From positions 1 to 40,039 of the forward strand of contig JAVBQG010000012.1 of the NCBI GenBank assembly GCA_031549185.1: a stretch of 40,039 nucleotides of DNA, read 5' to 3'. Position numbers and translations under genes: made by a program. Shown one piece after another: positions 8,667-18,900 of this stretch; within the stretch, counting starts at the first letter, position 1; every line of letters begins with the position of its first letter. The notes below the pieces were generated by a model. That model was not told the DNA's origin. It saw nothing but the letters and a program-made list of their open reading frames with translations, and did not search any database. This stretch comes from JAVBQG01 sp031549185. GTDB taxonomy: Bacteria; Synergistota; Synergistia; Synergistales; Synergistaceae.

Positions 8667-8954
8667 TCAGTCGGCCATCAAATCGGCGATCCGCCTTCGC
8701 GACTCGTCCGAGTCCTTGATCAGGTCGCCCGGGTTCTGCGAGGGCAGGTTCTGCTTGACGAAATCCAGTACCTTTTTCGCGGCGTCCGCGTCGGCAAGGC
8801 GCGACTCCGCCGCCGCGAGGTTTTCGCCGGACTGCTGCAGGTTGTCGACCTGCGCCGCGGCTTTGTCCGCCACCGTCAGCGCCGGTCTTTCGTTCGGCCT
8901 GGCCTGGGCGGGGTCGTTCTTGCTCAATGCATACAGGTTCGATTGAATCTTCAT
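8667..8954 (-). CDS. Small protein resembling flagellin termini (mini-flagellin-like)
   Basis: A 95-residue protein starting MKIQSNLYALSKN, similar to the MRIxxNIxALNA start of flagellins. After a ~25-residue linker it continues VDNLQQSGENLAAAESRLAD and then ADAAKKVLDFVKQNL, close to the flagellin C-terminal consensus (ENLTAAESRIRDxDMAxEMxxFTKxNIL). The central flagellin domains are absent. The ATG at 8954 is chosen over a GTG three codons upstream because that GTG overlaps the GGGAGG ribosome site. There is no signal peptide, as expected for a flagellar type III substrate. It may be a filament-associated or chaperone-binding protein, or a deletion product kept for another use. No other flagellar genes are present in the window. 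Confidence 0.65.
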   Translation of the reverse strand: MKIQSNLYALSKNDPAQARPNERPALTVADKAAAQVDNLQQSGENLAAAESRLADADAAKKVLDFVKQNLPSQNPGDLIKDSDESRRRIADLMAD

Positions 8955-9100
8955 GCTGCGCACCTCCCTGTAGGAACGTGAAAACGTCCGTGTGCAAATC
9001 TCTTACGATCGGCATCATAGCATGTTTTTGTTCGTTCGTATATGGAGGATCCTCAAGGCGCGGATACGCGAGAAGGCGTAGCGCGCCGGGGCGGCGTCGG

Positions 9101-10774
9101 CTATCCCCTCTTTCGCTTTACGGCAAAGCCTGCGAACAACAGGAACAACGCCATTGCGCCCGCGCCCGCGTCGCAGCCCCCGCCTCCGCCGCCCGTCGAG
9201 CCCGGTGTCGGTGTCGATGGATCCGGCGCGGGGTTGAAGCCGCCAGGCGCCGCTACGCTCAGCTTGATCGTGCCGGTGAGGATTTCCTCCGCCTGCCCGG
9301 TCGCGGAGACCGTGGCCGAGATGGATATGTCGATGTCCCCTGCCTGCGACGGCGTGCCGGAGACGGCGATGGCGCCGTTCGCCGCGTCCCACTTGAGCGC
9401 CAGGCCGTTCGCCTGCGAGGGGTTGACCGCGACGTCGCCCTTGATCTGCCACGCAGCGGGTGTCACGGAGGGCGTGATCTTGCCCGATACGGGTTGCCCG
9501 ACCGTCATGTTCGCCAGGCCCCGCGCCGCGAGCGCGAGCGACGGCGCCTCGGGAGCCGACGGATCGGGCGTCGGGTTGCTGCCGCCGTCGGATGTTACCG
9601 TGCACGGAAGTTCGACGCGGAAGGGAAACACCACGCTGAGCGTTCCGGCGATCTGAAAGGACTCGATGAACGTGAACGTGATCGGCTCGGAGCTGCCCCC
9701 GCCCCCGGGTTTCCGCTGGACTGTCAGGGTGCCGACTCCGTATGGGGACGGCAGCGTGATCTCGCTGTTTTTCGTGCTCCAGAAACAGTGGAAATAGTGG
9801 GGCTCACCTCCGTAACGCGCCTCCACCTGCTTCTGTGCGTAGTCGCCCGCGGCGAAGGAGAGGCTGGCCGGATTGAACGTGACGGCCTTGGGAGGCGTCG
9901 GTGCGTAGACTGCCGAACTTGCGTTCGTGCCGTAAATGGCCGTGTTGAGCACAGGCGCGGTCTGGGCGTATGTATAGACCTTTACGGTCGGGTTCGAGCC
10001 TCCGAACAGCGAGCCGCTCGTCGCGGGCAGGTTGTCGCCGAGTATCAGCGTTTTCAGTTTGGAGCATCCGTCGAACGCGCCGCTCCCGAGCGAACCGGAG
10101 GCGCCGGCCGAGGGCGCGGAGAAGTAGGTCATTCCGGTACAGCCGGCGAAGGCGTTTACGCCGACGGAGGCCACGGAGGGGAACGATAAGCCCTCCAGGG
10201 TCGTGCAGTTCTTGAAGGCGCTGTCCTGAATCGTCGTGACCCACTCCGACATGGCCATCACGGACGACAAACGGTTACAGCCTTCGAAGGCCGATGCGCC
10301 GACGATCTTCACATTTCGCGGGAAGATGATCATATACAAATCTGTCAAACCCTTGAGCGCGTCGTCGGGAATTTTGTCTCCTTCCGCCAGAATCCGGTCG
10401 AAGTCGAGCGTATAGATCGCGGGCAGGTTGTCGCGGATGTAGTAGAAATTGGCGGGCTGCAGCGTCCAGTCGATCGCGCCCGACGTCGAGTAGACGTCGA
10501 GTTGCGTGATCTGGCCTTCGTCGGCCCCCAGAGTCAGGCCTGCGTTGATCATTGCGGCCTCTACGGCCTCTTTGAGGTTGTCTCCGTTTCCCTTCCAGCC
10601 TGCGTCGAACGCGCTCTTCTTAATTACGGCCTGAAGCTGCGCCGCCGCGTCCGCCGTATCGGGGGCGAATCCCGCGCAGGCGGCGAGGGCGAACGTCGCC
10701 AGCCCGACCAGGCACAGCCGTCGCAGAAGATTTCCCCTCGTGCCTCTCGCCGTTTGCCTCATTGCTCTTTTCAT
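9101..10774 (-). CDS. BspA-type leucine-rich repeat surface protein with Synergist-CTERM tail
   Basis: A 557-residue exported protein. The N-terminus (LLRRLCLVGLATFALAAC) is a signal peptide ending in a lipobox-like LAAC at residues 30-33. Residues about 150-290 carry BspA-type leucine-rich repeats (units such as SAFEGC, SAFKNCTTLEGL, NAFAGC, GAFDGCSKLKTLIL). A putative Ig-type domain (LANMTVGQPVSG...AISVSGTPSQAGDI-like) lies near residues 410-500. The end is GGGGGGCDAGAGAMALF, a hydrophobic helix and KRKRG, a Synergist-CTERM signal. The ATG at 10774 has AAGGGA upstream; an in-frame extension to 10912 lacks signal-peptide logic and a ribosome site. It probably acts in adhesion or surface display. 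Confidence 0.87.
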   Translation of the reverse strand: MKRAMRQTARGTRGNLLRRLCLVGLATFALAACAGFAPDTADAAAQLQAVIKKSAFDAGWKGNGDNLKEAVEAAMINAGLTLGADEGQITQLDVYSTSGAIDWTLQPANFYYIRDNLPAIYTLDFDRILAEGDKIPDDALKGLTDLYMIIFPRNVKIVGASAFEGCNRLSSVMAMSEWVTTIQDSAFKNCTTLEGLSFPSVASVGVNAFAGCTGMTYFSAPSAGASGSLGSGAFDGCSKLKTLILGDNLPATSGSLFGGSNPTVKVYTYAQTAPVLNTAIYGTNASSAVYAPTPPKAVTFNPASLSFAAGDYAQKQVEARYGGEPHYFHCFWSTKNSEITLPSPYGVGTLTVQRKPGGGGSSEPITFTFIESFQIAGTLSVVFPFRVELPCTVTSDGGSNPTPDPSAPEAPSLALAARGLANMTVGQPVSGKITPSVTPAAWQIKGDVAVNPSQANGLALKWDAANGAIAVSGTPSQAGDIDISISATVSATGQAEEILTGTIKLSVAAPGGFNPAPDPSTPTPGSTGGGGGGCDAGAGAMALFLLFAGFAVKRKRG

Positions 10775-11028
10775 ATTCCCACGTCCCTTCAAGCATGTCA
10801 CACAAATGGTGAGAATTTGTTTACGAAAACATAAGTATATTATCACATGGCCGCGCAATTGCGCTTTTAAAAACATCGTAATTGAGATCCGGGTGTGGTT
10901 GTAATTTTCCACGTTGCGGGCGAAAACAGCGACTGGGGCGCTGGGCGCGGCTCCGGTGTAAACGCAAATTTCGCGTCGCCGGAAAAATTAAAACAAATAA
11001 AGTGATTCCCGGAGAAATAACAATGTAA

Positions 11029-11034
11029 TATAAT
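11029..11034 (+). promoter_or_regulatory. Candidate -10 box upstream of the first hybrid kinase
   Basis: TATAAT within GTAATATAATGCG, the best promoter-like element in the 10775-11279 gap. The region 17 bases upstream (TTCCCG) is only a partial -35. The rest of the gap is AT-richer than its surroundings and holds no gene I can support. Confidence 0.4.
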
Positions 11035-11279
11035 GCGCGGTGGGTAAACAACGCAACAAAGGTAGATCGAGAAACACATCTTCCACGATTCGGATCGATA
11101 TAAAAATGATTTCACGCCGGTTTTGCAGGGGACCCGATACGACGGTATCGGTTCTGCAAACATGATCCTTGAAGCGCCGGGCGGCATCGACGATCTTTTT
11201 GTGGTTTTTTGTATGGGCCGAGGTGACAACTGTGGGTTCCGTCGTGGTTGATATCGTCATTTTCCCTGCCGTATTTGTG

Positions 11280-14200
11280 ATGTCCACATTGCGCGCGCCG
11301 TCTGCGAAGAGGCGTGCCTCTGTCGTTTCGAGGAGTTTCCCGCCGCGGGGCGAATTGGATCGCCCCCGTTCGAACGCGGTGCGGTTGCTGTTCGTCGCGC
11401 TCTTTCTCCTCGCGTTTTGGCCGGTGGGCGTCGCGTCGGCCGACAACGGCGCGGACATTTTGCATTTTACGACCGCGGAAGCCGATCCGGCGTTTCTCGA
11501 TCGCCTGCTCTACGCCGCCTTTCGCAGGATCGGCTACGAGGCCACGGTGCAGACGGCGAACGCCCTGTCCTCCATACAGATGGCCAACGACGGAGAGCGG
11601 GACGGCCTTGTCGCGCAGATGGAGGGGCTTGAGAAAATCTATCCCAACCTCGTCATGATACCCGAGAGCATCGGCGAGGTGAGGTTCGAGGTATACGCGC
11701 GGCAGGACTCGTCGCTGCTGGTTCGTTCGTGGCAAGACCTGCGCGGCCTCCGCCTTGCGAGCTTCTTCCCCAAATACAAGTTTTATCACGAGGACAGAAT
11801 CCGCAGGGCCGGCATCCGGCATATCAAGAAACGGAAGTTCTTCGAGCTGATCGATGCGCTCGAGGCGGACGAGTGCGACGTTATCGTCGTCGCGAACGTG
11901 GGCTACCGCGACCTGCCGATTCCGCCGGGCGTGAAAAAGGTCGGCGTGGCCGAGACCTCTGTCCTCTACCCGTATTTGAACGGGAGATACGCCGCGTTGG
12001 CCCCGGAGGTGGCCCAGGCGCTGCGCTTCATGAAAGCCGACGGTTCGTTCGGCATCATCACGGACCAGAAGGCGTGGGCGTTGTACGACTCCAAGACCAT
12101 ACTGGTCATCACCTCCTACTCCGCGGACGACGTCTGGGAGGATGCGCTGAACCAGGGAATCATAGAGCAGCTGCTGCAAAGGGCGAACATCACGCACTAC
12201 TCCGTCTCCCTCAACTCGAACCGCATACAGAACGACGTCAGCAGAGCTTGGAATGTGCTGGAGACGATACGGGCGAGCTTCATCTTCCGCGCGCCCGACC
12301 TCGTCATCGCCACGGACCCAAACGCGATGACGTTCGTCATGAACTACCACTATCTCCTCTTCGGCGACAAACCGGTCGTCCTCAGCGGCATGGGGGGCAA
12401 TATGGAAAGCGAGCGCTGGAAGCTGAGCGGAGAGTGCAGGACAATATCCGGGGACATGCCGGGAGAGGAAAACGTAAACCTGATTCTGGAGCTCTTCCCC
12501 CGTACGCGGAACCTGTTCGTGGTCAACGACTACACGGAGGGCGGCGTCGAATGGCGCCGGCGGCTCGAGGAGGAGCTCCGCCCCTTTGAAGGGCGCCTTC
12601 ATATCGAATACAGCGAGGACGGTCCCTTGGGGGATCTGCTGGCGAAGCTCGGAGGGCTTCCGAAGGATACCGTCGTACTGTTCGGCCGCTACAGCGTGGA
12701 CGGCGAACGGCGTTGGTATTCGCAGCAGGGGATTCAGACGAAGGTCGGGAGGCACTGCAAGGTTCCCGTCTTCGGGACAATGGGCGGAAGCATCGGCTAC
12801 GGGCAGATCGGAGGCCGGTACGCGGATCCCTCCCTTTACGGCCGGGCAGCCGTGAACGCGGCCATCGAGATGCTGGACGGCGAGGACGGGAGTGCGGCGA
12901 TGAGCGACGGCCTCTGCTCGTGGGTCTTCGACGAGAACGAGATGAAAAAATGGAGAATCCGGCGCAGCCAGCTTCCCGCGGAGGCCCGGATCATCAACCA
13001 CAGGCCCTCGCCGTACGAGGCGAACCCGCAGTTCTATTCGCTGCTCGGTTTCCTCTTCTTCCTGACGCTGCTGGTCATCGGCATACTGAGCCTGCTTGTG
13101 GGCGTCCTCCGGAAGAACAACCGGCGGCTCGTGGACATACAGAAGGACCTGCACTCGGCGGAGGAGCTTCTGCGTAAGGATGAGGAGATCCGGGGGATCA
13201 ACGTGAGGCTGGAGACGGCGCTGGCCGCCTCGTCCTCCGGCGTGTGGGAGATCGATCTTACGGCGGGCGTCGTCCGCTACGACAAAGTCACCGAGGAGAT
13301 GTTCGGCTTCGACGCGGGCGGCTGCATGGCGATCGAGAAGTTCATCGAGCGGATGGACGAGATCGCCGTCGACATCAAGAATCCCGGATTCTATCGGGAG
13401 ATATTGCTCGGGGACATCGCGCAGGGAACGGACGTCGACCGCGACATGATCATCCTGCGCCCGGACGGCTCGCAGCGATACCTGAGCGCCCACCTGAAAC
13501 TCTTTCACGACGCGGGCGGCCTGGCGGAGAAGATCATCGGCATGTTGATCGATATCACGACTCAGGCCGAGATGGCGCGCGAGCTCCGGACGGCCAGGGA
13601 CGCGGCGGAGGCGGCGAACCGCGCGAAGAGCTACTTCCTCTCGAGCATCAGCCACGAGATCCGCACGCCGATGAACGCAATCATCGGCATGTCCGAGCTG
13701 CTCCTGACGGAGAACCTGACGGAGAGGCAGCTGAAGTACATGCAGGACATTCAGGTCTCCGCGACATCGCTCCTGGGGATCATCAACGATATCCTGGACG
13801 TGTCCAAGATCGACGCCGGAAAGTTCCGCCTCGCGCCGGTCGATTTCGACCTGAACGCGCTGCTCGCGAACCTGCAGACGATGTTCTCCTTTGCCGCGCA
13901 GGAGAGGGGCATCCTCTTCTTTCTCGACGCGGACGAATGCCTGCCCCGCTGCCTGTACGGAGACGACGTGCGCATCCGCCAAATTCTGGTCAACGTCATC
14001 GGCAACGGGATCAAGTTCACCGACAGGGGGCACGTCCTGCTCCAGGTCTTCTCGCGCGGAGGACGGCTCTGCTTCGACGTCTCCGACACCGGCGTCGGGA
14101 TCAGGTCGGAGTACCTGGACAGCCTCTTCGACTCCTTCGCGCAGTTCGACGAGGACAAGAAGCGCAAGATTGTCGGCACCGGCCTGGGCCTGGCGATCAC

Positions 14201-15380
14201 CAAGAGCCTGGTCGACCTTATGGAGGGGAGCATCGGAGTGGAGAGCGAGCTCGGCGTGGGCACGACTTTCCGCATCGCAATCCCGCTGGTCGAGGGGGAC
14301 GGGGACAGGCTCTCGGGGACGAAGGGGGACGTGCTCTTCGTGGTCGCGCCCGACGCGAAAGTTCTCGTCGTCGACGACAACGAGATCAACCTCAACGTTG
14401 CCTGCGGCATGTTGCGCCTGCACCGGATCAACGCGGATCGCGCCCTCTCCGGCCGCGAGGCGTTGGAGAGGGTCGGAGGCGCGCGGTACGACCTCGTGCT
14501 GATGGACCATATGATGCCGGAGATGGACGGGATCGAGACGACACGCGAGATCAGAAGGGACGGCGAAAACGCCCGGGTCCCCGTTGTGGCGCTGACGGCG
14601 AACGCGGTGGAGGGCGTGCGGGATACGCTGATTATGGCCGGTATGGACGACTATCTGGCCAAACCGATTCAAAGCGCCCTGCTGAACGAGATGCTGGCCA
14701 AGTGGCTTCCGCCGGAGAAGGTGGCTTTTTCGACGAGTCCCTACCGCGAGGCCGGGAAAAAGACGGACCGAGGGCTGATCGAACGGATCATGGAGTTGCC
14801 GGAGGTCGATCCGGGGCTTGCCCTCGAGCGAATCGGCGGCATGGCCGACGTGTACGAGGAGTCGCTCGCGATTATGGCGCGCAGGCTGCCCGAGTCGCTC
14901 GAAAACCTGGCGTCGTTCCTGGCGGACGGCGACATGAGAAATTACGCGATCCTGATCCACGGGATGAAGGGTTCGCTCGATAACATCGGGGCCTCGGAGC
15001 TGGCCGCTCGCGCCAGGGCGCTGGAGGCGGCCGCGAAAAGGGGCGACGATCCCTTCTGCCGGGAGGAGGCGGAGAGTTTCCTGGAAGCGCTGAGAGTCTT
15101 CCACGGGAAGTTGAGCGCCATCCTCGCGGAGGAGAAGGGCGGCACGGAGGAGCAGCGGGAGCCCGGGTCGTTCGAGGATCTGAAAGAGCGGTTGACGGAG
15201 GCGCGGACGCTGCTTCACTCGTTTCTGGACATCGAGGCGGCGAACATCGTTACGGGGGTGCGCAGGTTCACCTACGATTGCGACCTCGACAGGCGGCTGG
15301 AGAATTTGCAGCATTTTATCCTCGAGTTCGACTACGACAGGGCGATCGCCCTCATAGACAGCATCGTGAAAGAGCGGTAG
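11280..15380 (+). CDS. Hybrid histidine kinase with two periplasmic binding-protein-like sensors
   Basis: Signal peptide or first helix at about residues 34-55. A type 2 periplasmic-binding-like domain spans ~60-270, and a type 1 binding-protein-like domain (from TILVITSYSADDVWEDAL) spans ~270-535. A membrane helix (SLLGFLFFLTLLVIGIL) lies at ~585-611, then a short coiled coil and PAS domain (~640-765). The HisKA motif SISHEIRTPMNAIIG carries H792, followed by HATPase with IRQILVNVIGNGIKF, DTGVGI and GTGLGLA. The receiver has VLVVDDNE and LMDHMMPEMDG (D1076), and the HPt domain has HGMKGSLDNIGA (H1227). The last ~65 residues are a helical module shared with the next two genes. The kinase should sense a small ligand outside the membrane and pass phosphate His-Asp-His. 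The start is uncertain: the frame is open to a TTG at 11169, and a GTG at 11379 would also precede the signal helix. Confidence 0.9.
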   Translation: MSTLRAPSAKRRASVVSRSFPPRGELDRPRSNAVRLLFVALFLLAFWPVGVASADNGADILHFTTAEADPAFLDRLLYAAFRRIGYEATVQTANALSSIQMANDGERDGLVAQMEGLEKIYPNLVMIPESIGEVRFEVYARQDSSLLVRSWQDLRGLRLASFFPKYKFYHEDRIRRAGIRHIKKRKFFELIDALEADECDVIVVANVGYRDLPIPPGVKKVGVAETSVLYPYLNGRYAALAPEVAQALRFMKADGSFGIITDQKAWALYDSKTILVITSYSADDVWEDALNQGIIEQLLQRANITHYSVSLNSNRIQNDVSRAWNVLETIRASFIFRAPDLVIATDPNAMTFVMNYHYLLFGDKPVVLSGMGGNMESERWKLSGECRTISGDMPGEENVNLILELFPRTRNLFVVNDYTEGGVEWRRRLEEELRPFEGRLHIEYSEDGPLGDLLAKLGGLPKDTVVLFGRYSVDGERRWYSQQGIQTKVGRHCKVPVFGTMGGSIGYGQIGGRYADPSLYGRAAVNAAIEMLDGEDGSAAMSDGLCSWVFDENEMKKWRIRRSQLPAEARIINHRPSPYEANPQFYSLLGFLFFLTLLVIGILSLLVGVLRKNNRRLVDIQKDLHSAEELLRKDEEIRGINVRLETALAASSSGVWEIDLTAGVVRYDKVTEEMFGFDAGGCMAIEKFIERMDEIAVDIKNPGFYREILLGDIAQGTDVDRDMIILRPDGSQRYLSAHLKLFHDAGGLAEKIIGMLIDITTQAEMARELRTARDAAEAANRAKSYFLSSISHEIRTPMNAIIGMSELLLTENLTERQLKYMQDIQVSATSLLGIINDILDVSKIDAGKFRLAPVDFDLNALLANLQTMFSFAAQERGILFFLDADECLPRCLYGDDVRIRQILVNVIGNGIKFTDRGHVLLQVFSRGGRLCFDVSDTGVGIRSEYLDSLFDSFAQFDEDKKRKIVGTGLGLAITKSLVDLMEGSIGVESELGVGTTFRIAIPLVEGDGDRLSGTKGDVLFVVAPDAKVLVVDDNEINLNVACGMLRLHRINADRALSGREALERVGGARYDLVLMDHMMPEMDGIETTREIRRDGENARVPVVALTANAVEGVRDTLIMAGMDDYLAKPIQSALLNEMLAKWLPPEKVAFSTSPYREAGKKTDRGLIERIMELPEVDPGLALERIGGMADVYEESLAIMARRLPESLENLASFLADGDMRNYAILIHGMKGSLDNIGASELAARARALEAAAKRGDDPFCREEAESFLEALRVFHGKLSAILAEEKGGTEEQREPGSFEDLKERLTEARTLLHSFLDIEAANIVTGVRRFTYDCDLDRRLENLQHFILEFDYDRAIALIDSIVKER

Positions 15381-15688
15381 CGCGAAGAGAAAGAACGCAC
15401 CGTCCCCGCAGAAATGCAATGTCGGTAAAAAAAGCGATGATAATGCAATTTCATAATATATAATGGTCGCACCGAAAGTCAGATCCAGATCGAGTGCATT
15501 CTGAGCGCGAGTCGAGGTGAGAGTAGTGGATTCGCTGTTGGCTGTTGCCATCTGCGGGCTCGATGGCCGGCGTTCTCGTCGCGCTGCTCGTCGACGCCTG
15601 CAAGCGGTTTTATTCTAAATTCTAAATCAACGCTACGCGTTGGGCGCGGCATAAAGCGCCGCGCGCATTCCGGTTTTATTTCAAATGG
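15381..15688. other. Intergenic region between the two kinases, left part
   Basis: No gene is supported here. It holds a TATAAT at 15459-15464, a short GTG frame of about 30 codons near 15525 without a clear family, and a palindrome-rich stretch (CAACGCTACGCGTTG followed by GGCGCGGCATAAAGCGCCGCGC near 15630-15665). Confidence 0.5.
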
Positions 15689-15814
15689 CCCGCTGTGTGC
15701 AAGGGGCGCACCGTGTGCGCCTGCCAAGAAGCATGATCCTTTCAGAGTAAAACGGGCGAACACTGTTCGCCCCAACAATAATAACAATCGTATTGATATT
15801 AGAACCGGAATTAC
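15689..15814 (+). repeat. Dispersed repeat R2, copy 2
   Basis: Same order as at 8341-8458: GGGGCGCACCGTGTGCGCC, GCCAAGAAGCATGATCCTTT, GGGCGAACACTGTTCGCCCC, then a slightly longer AT-rich spacer and AGAACCGGAATTAC. It has the same orientation as copy 1. It lies 120 bases before the start of the second kinase gene. Confidence 0.75.
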
Positions 15815-15935
15815 AACGTAACGAGGGGAATTCGAGGAAAACCGCCAAGCTGAGCATGGAAGCGTCGAAGCAATCGTAAAGGAAAAGCTGATCGATTCGC
15901 TTTCCGAAAAGCCGAGACACAGATGGTGGTCGATC

Positions 15936-18900
15936 ATGATAAGGGTAAGGGCGAAATCTGCATTCGTATTGTATTTCTGCTTATTCCTGCTTGTCATGCC
16001 TGCACATGCCGCAAAGACGGACGAGGATGCCAGCGTACTGTCCTTCGTCGTCGCAGACGACGAACCGACGATCATCGATCGACTGCTTAACGCCGCCTTT
16101 CGCCGAATCGGCTACGACATCGCGGTGGACGCCGGGGGGATGTCCGTCGTCGAACAGATGGCCGACAGCGGCGAATATGCGGGGTTGGGATCGCAACTCG
16201 CCGGCATCGAGAAGACCTGCCGCAATCTCGTCCGGGTCGAAGAGAGCATCGGCAAAGTGAAATTCGAGGTTTACGCATTGAAGGAGAGCGCATTCGAGGT
16301 CGACTCCTGGCGAGCCCTGCGCGGATTGCGCGTCGGAACGCTGCTTTATAAACCCTACATCGAGAGCAGGCTCCCCGAAAATGTTGCCAAGCGCGTCAAG
16401 AAACGTTCGATCTTCGACCTCATCGAGTCGCTCGAGCGTGGAGAGTGCGACGTCCTCGTCGTCTCCAACTCGCTGCCGGTGGATATACCGACGCCGCCGG
16501 GCGTGCGGAAGATCGGGCTGGTCGGATCCGCCGACTCCTATCCCTATCTGAACGTCGCGTATGCCGATCTCGCGCCTCAGGTGGCCGGGGCTTTGCGCGC
16601 CATGAAGGAGGACGGCACGTACGAGCGGATTGTGAACCAGCTCCCCGAGCCGTCGAGGCGAACGAAAACGGTTCTCTGCATCACCTCCTACTCGAGAGAC
16701 GATATCTGGGAGAAGATGTTGTACGACGGCATTGTCGGGACGATCTCGAAGAGAAGCGACGTCGTCTGGTTCGCGACGGCACTCGACATGAACCGGATTC
16801 TGAGCGATGCGGGGCGGGCCAACAAGGTGTTCAACACCATTCGGACGAGCTACCTCTCCCAGCCGCCCGACGTCGTCATCGCCATGGATGTCGGAGCGAT
16901 CATGTTCTCCATGGACTACTATCACGTCCTGTTCGGCAACGCTCCCATCGTCCTCTGTGGAATAACGGGCGAGGAGGCCTGTACCCCGTGGAAGTTCTAT
17001 TACAACTGCGTGAGATTGACGGGCGAGGTGCCGGCGGTCGAGAACGTCAACATGATCCGCGATCTTTATCCCGACACGAAGGAAGTTTTCGTGATCAACG
17101 ATTATTCCGACGCGGGCCTTGCGTGGCGAGCGCAGATCAGCCGGGATATCGGTTCCTCGCTGAATGGAATCAGGATCGCCTACAACGACGATCTGCCTCT
17201 GGATGACTTGATGCGGCAGATCGAAAAGCTTCGAGCGGGTACGGTCGTCCTTTTCGGGCATTACTATGTGGACGGCAAGAAATTGTACTATTCGCAGCAG
17301 GAGATTCAAGAGCAGATGAGGAAGCACAACTCCGTCCCCGTTTTCGGCATGATGGGCGGCGGCATCGGGTACGGGCAGATCGGCGGGAAGTACGTGAACC
17401 CCTTCCAGTACGGCGAGGCGGCAGCCGGAGCGGCGCTCTCCATCCTGGATGCGGGCGGGATACCGGGCGGAGCGGGCCAAGGGGAGACCGGCAGCCTCAA
17501 TTCGTGGATCTTCGACGGGAACGAGCTTCAACGCCGGCACATCGGTCTCGCACGCTTGCCCGCGGACTCTTCGGTCATCAACCGGAGACTCTCCATGTAC
17601 GAGGAGAATCCGGAATTCTTCGTCCTGCTCTGTGTGCTCTTTTTCATGACCTTCGTCATCATCGCCGTACTGAGCCTCATGGTCAGCATTTTGAGAAGGA
17701 GCAACAGGAGGCTCCTGAACATGCAGAAGGATTTGCACACGGCGGAGGAGCTTCTGGACAAGGACGAGGAGATCCGGGGGATCAAGGAGCGGCTTGAGAT
17801 CGCGCTGGCAGCGTCGTCGTCCGGCGTGTGGGAGATCGGTCTCTCGGAGGGCATCGTCCGCTACGACAAGGTCACCGAGGATATCTTCGGCTTCGATCTC
17901 GGTGGCAGCATGACGATCGAGAAGTTCGTCGACCGGATGAACGAGATCGTGGTCGATGTGGAGGAACCGGGTTTCTACCGGGAGATGTTGTCGAACGAGC
18001 CCCGCGGGAGCGATATCGAGAGGGAGATGGTCATCCTCAGTCCCGACGGTTCCGAGAGATACCTGAACGCCCACCTGCGCGTTCTCAGCGACGAAGAGGG
18101 CCGGGCGGAGAAGGTCATCGGCATGCTGATCGACGTGACGAGCCAGACGGAGATGGAGCGCGAGCTTCGCGACGCCAAGGAGGCGGCGGAGGCGGCGAAC
18201 AAGGCCAAGAGCTACTTCCTCTCGATCATCAGCCACGAGATCCGCACGCCGATGAACGCCATCATCGGCATGTCCGAGCTGCTCCTGGCGGAGAGGCTGA
18301 CGGAGGACCAGGCGAAATATTTGAAGGACATCCAGACCGCCTCCACGTCGCTGCTGGGCATCATCAACGATATCCTGGACATCTCCAAGATCGACGCGGG
18401 AAGATTTCAGCTCGTGCCAGCCCATTTCGACTTCAACGAGCTGCTCTCCAATCTGTACACGATGTTCTCCTTCGCGGCGGAGGAGAAGGGCATCTCGTTT
18501 TTACTCGACGCGAAGGAGCGGTTGCCCCGTTACCTGTACGGCGACGACGTCCGTATCCGGCAGATTTTGGTGAACGTCGTCGGCAACGGGATCAAGTTCA
18601 CGGAGAAGGGATACGTGCTGCTCGAGATCTCCGCGAGCTCCGACACCCTCCGCTTCGACATATCGGACAGCGGGATCGGGGTCAAGGAGGAGAACATCGG
18701 TAGGCTCTTCAACAGCTTCGACCAGTTCGACCAGGATAAGAACAGGAAGATCGAGGGCACGGGGCTGGGGCTGGCGATCACGAAGAACCTGGTCGACCTC
18801 ATGGGGGGCAGCATCGGTGTCGAGAGCAGATACGGCGAGGGCACGACCTTCCGCATCGAAATACCGCTCGTCGAGGGGGACGGAAACAGGCTCGTCGGGG

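Noticed and set aside
13244..14983. 579-codon plus-strand frame within the first kinase gene
   Set aside because: It is a frame-shifted reading of the PAS-HisKA-receiver region, Arg/Gly/Asp-rich and without motifs.
11112..15551. 1479-codon open frame antisense to the first kinase gene
   Set aside because: Its sequence is low in typical protein motifs and rich in Arg, Leu, Asp, His, as expected from the complement of GC-rich coding DNA. The plus strand encodes a full domain series here.
15981..18425. 814-codon open frame antisense to the second kinase gene
   Set aside because: Same reason: it mirrors codon bias of the kinase gene and shows no domain or ribosome site.
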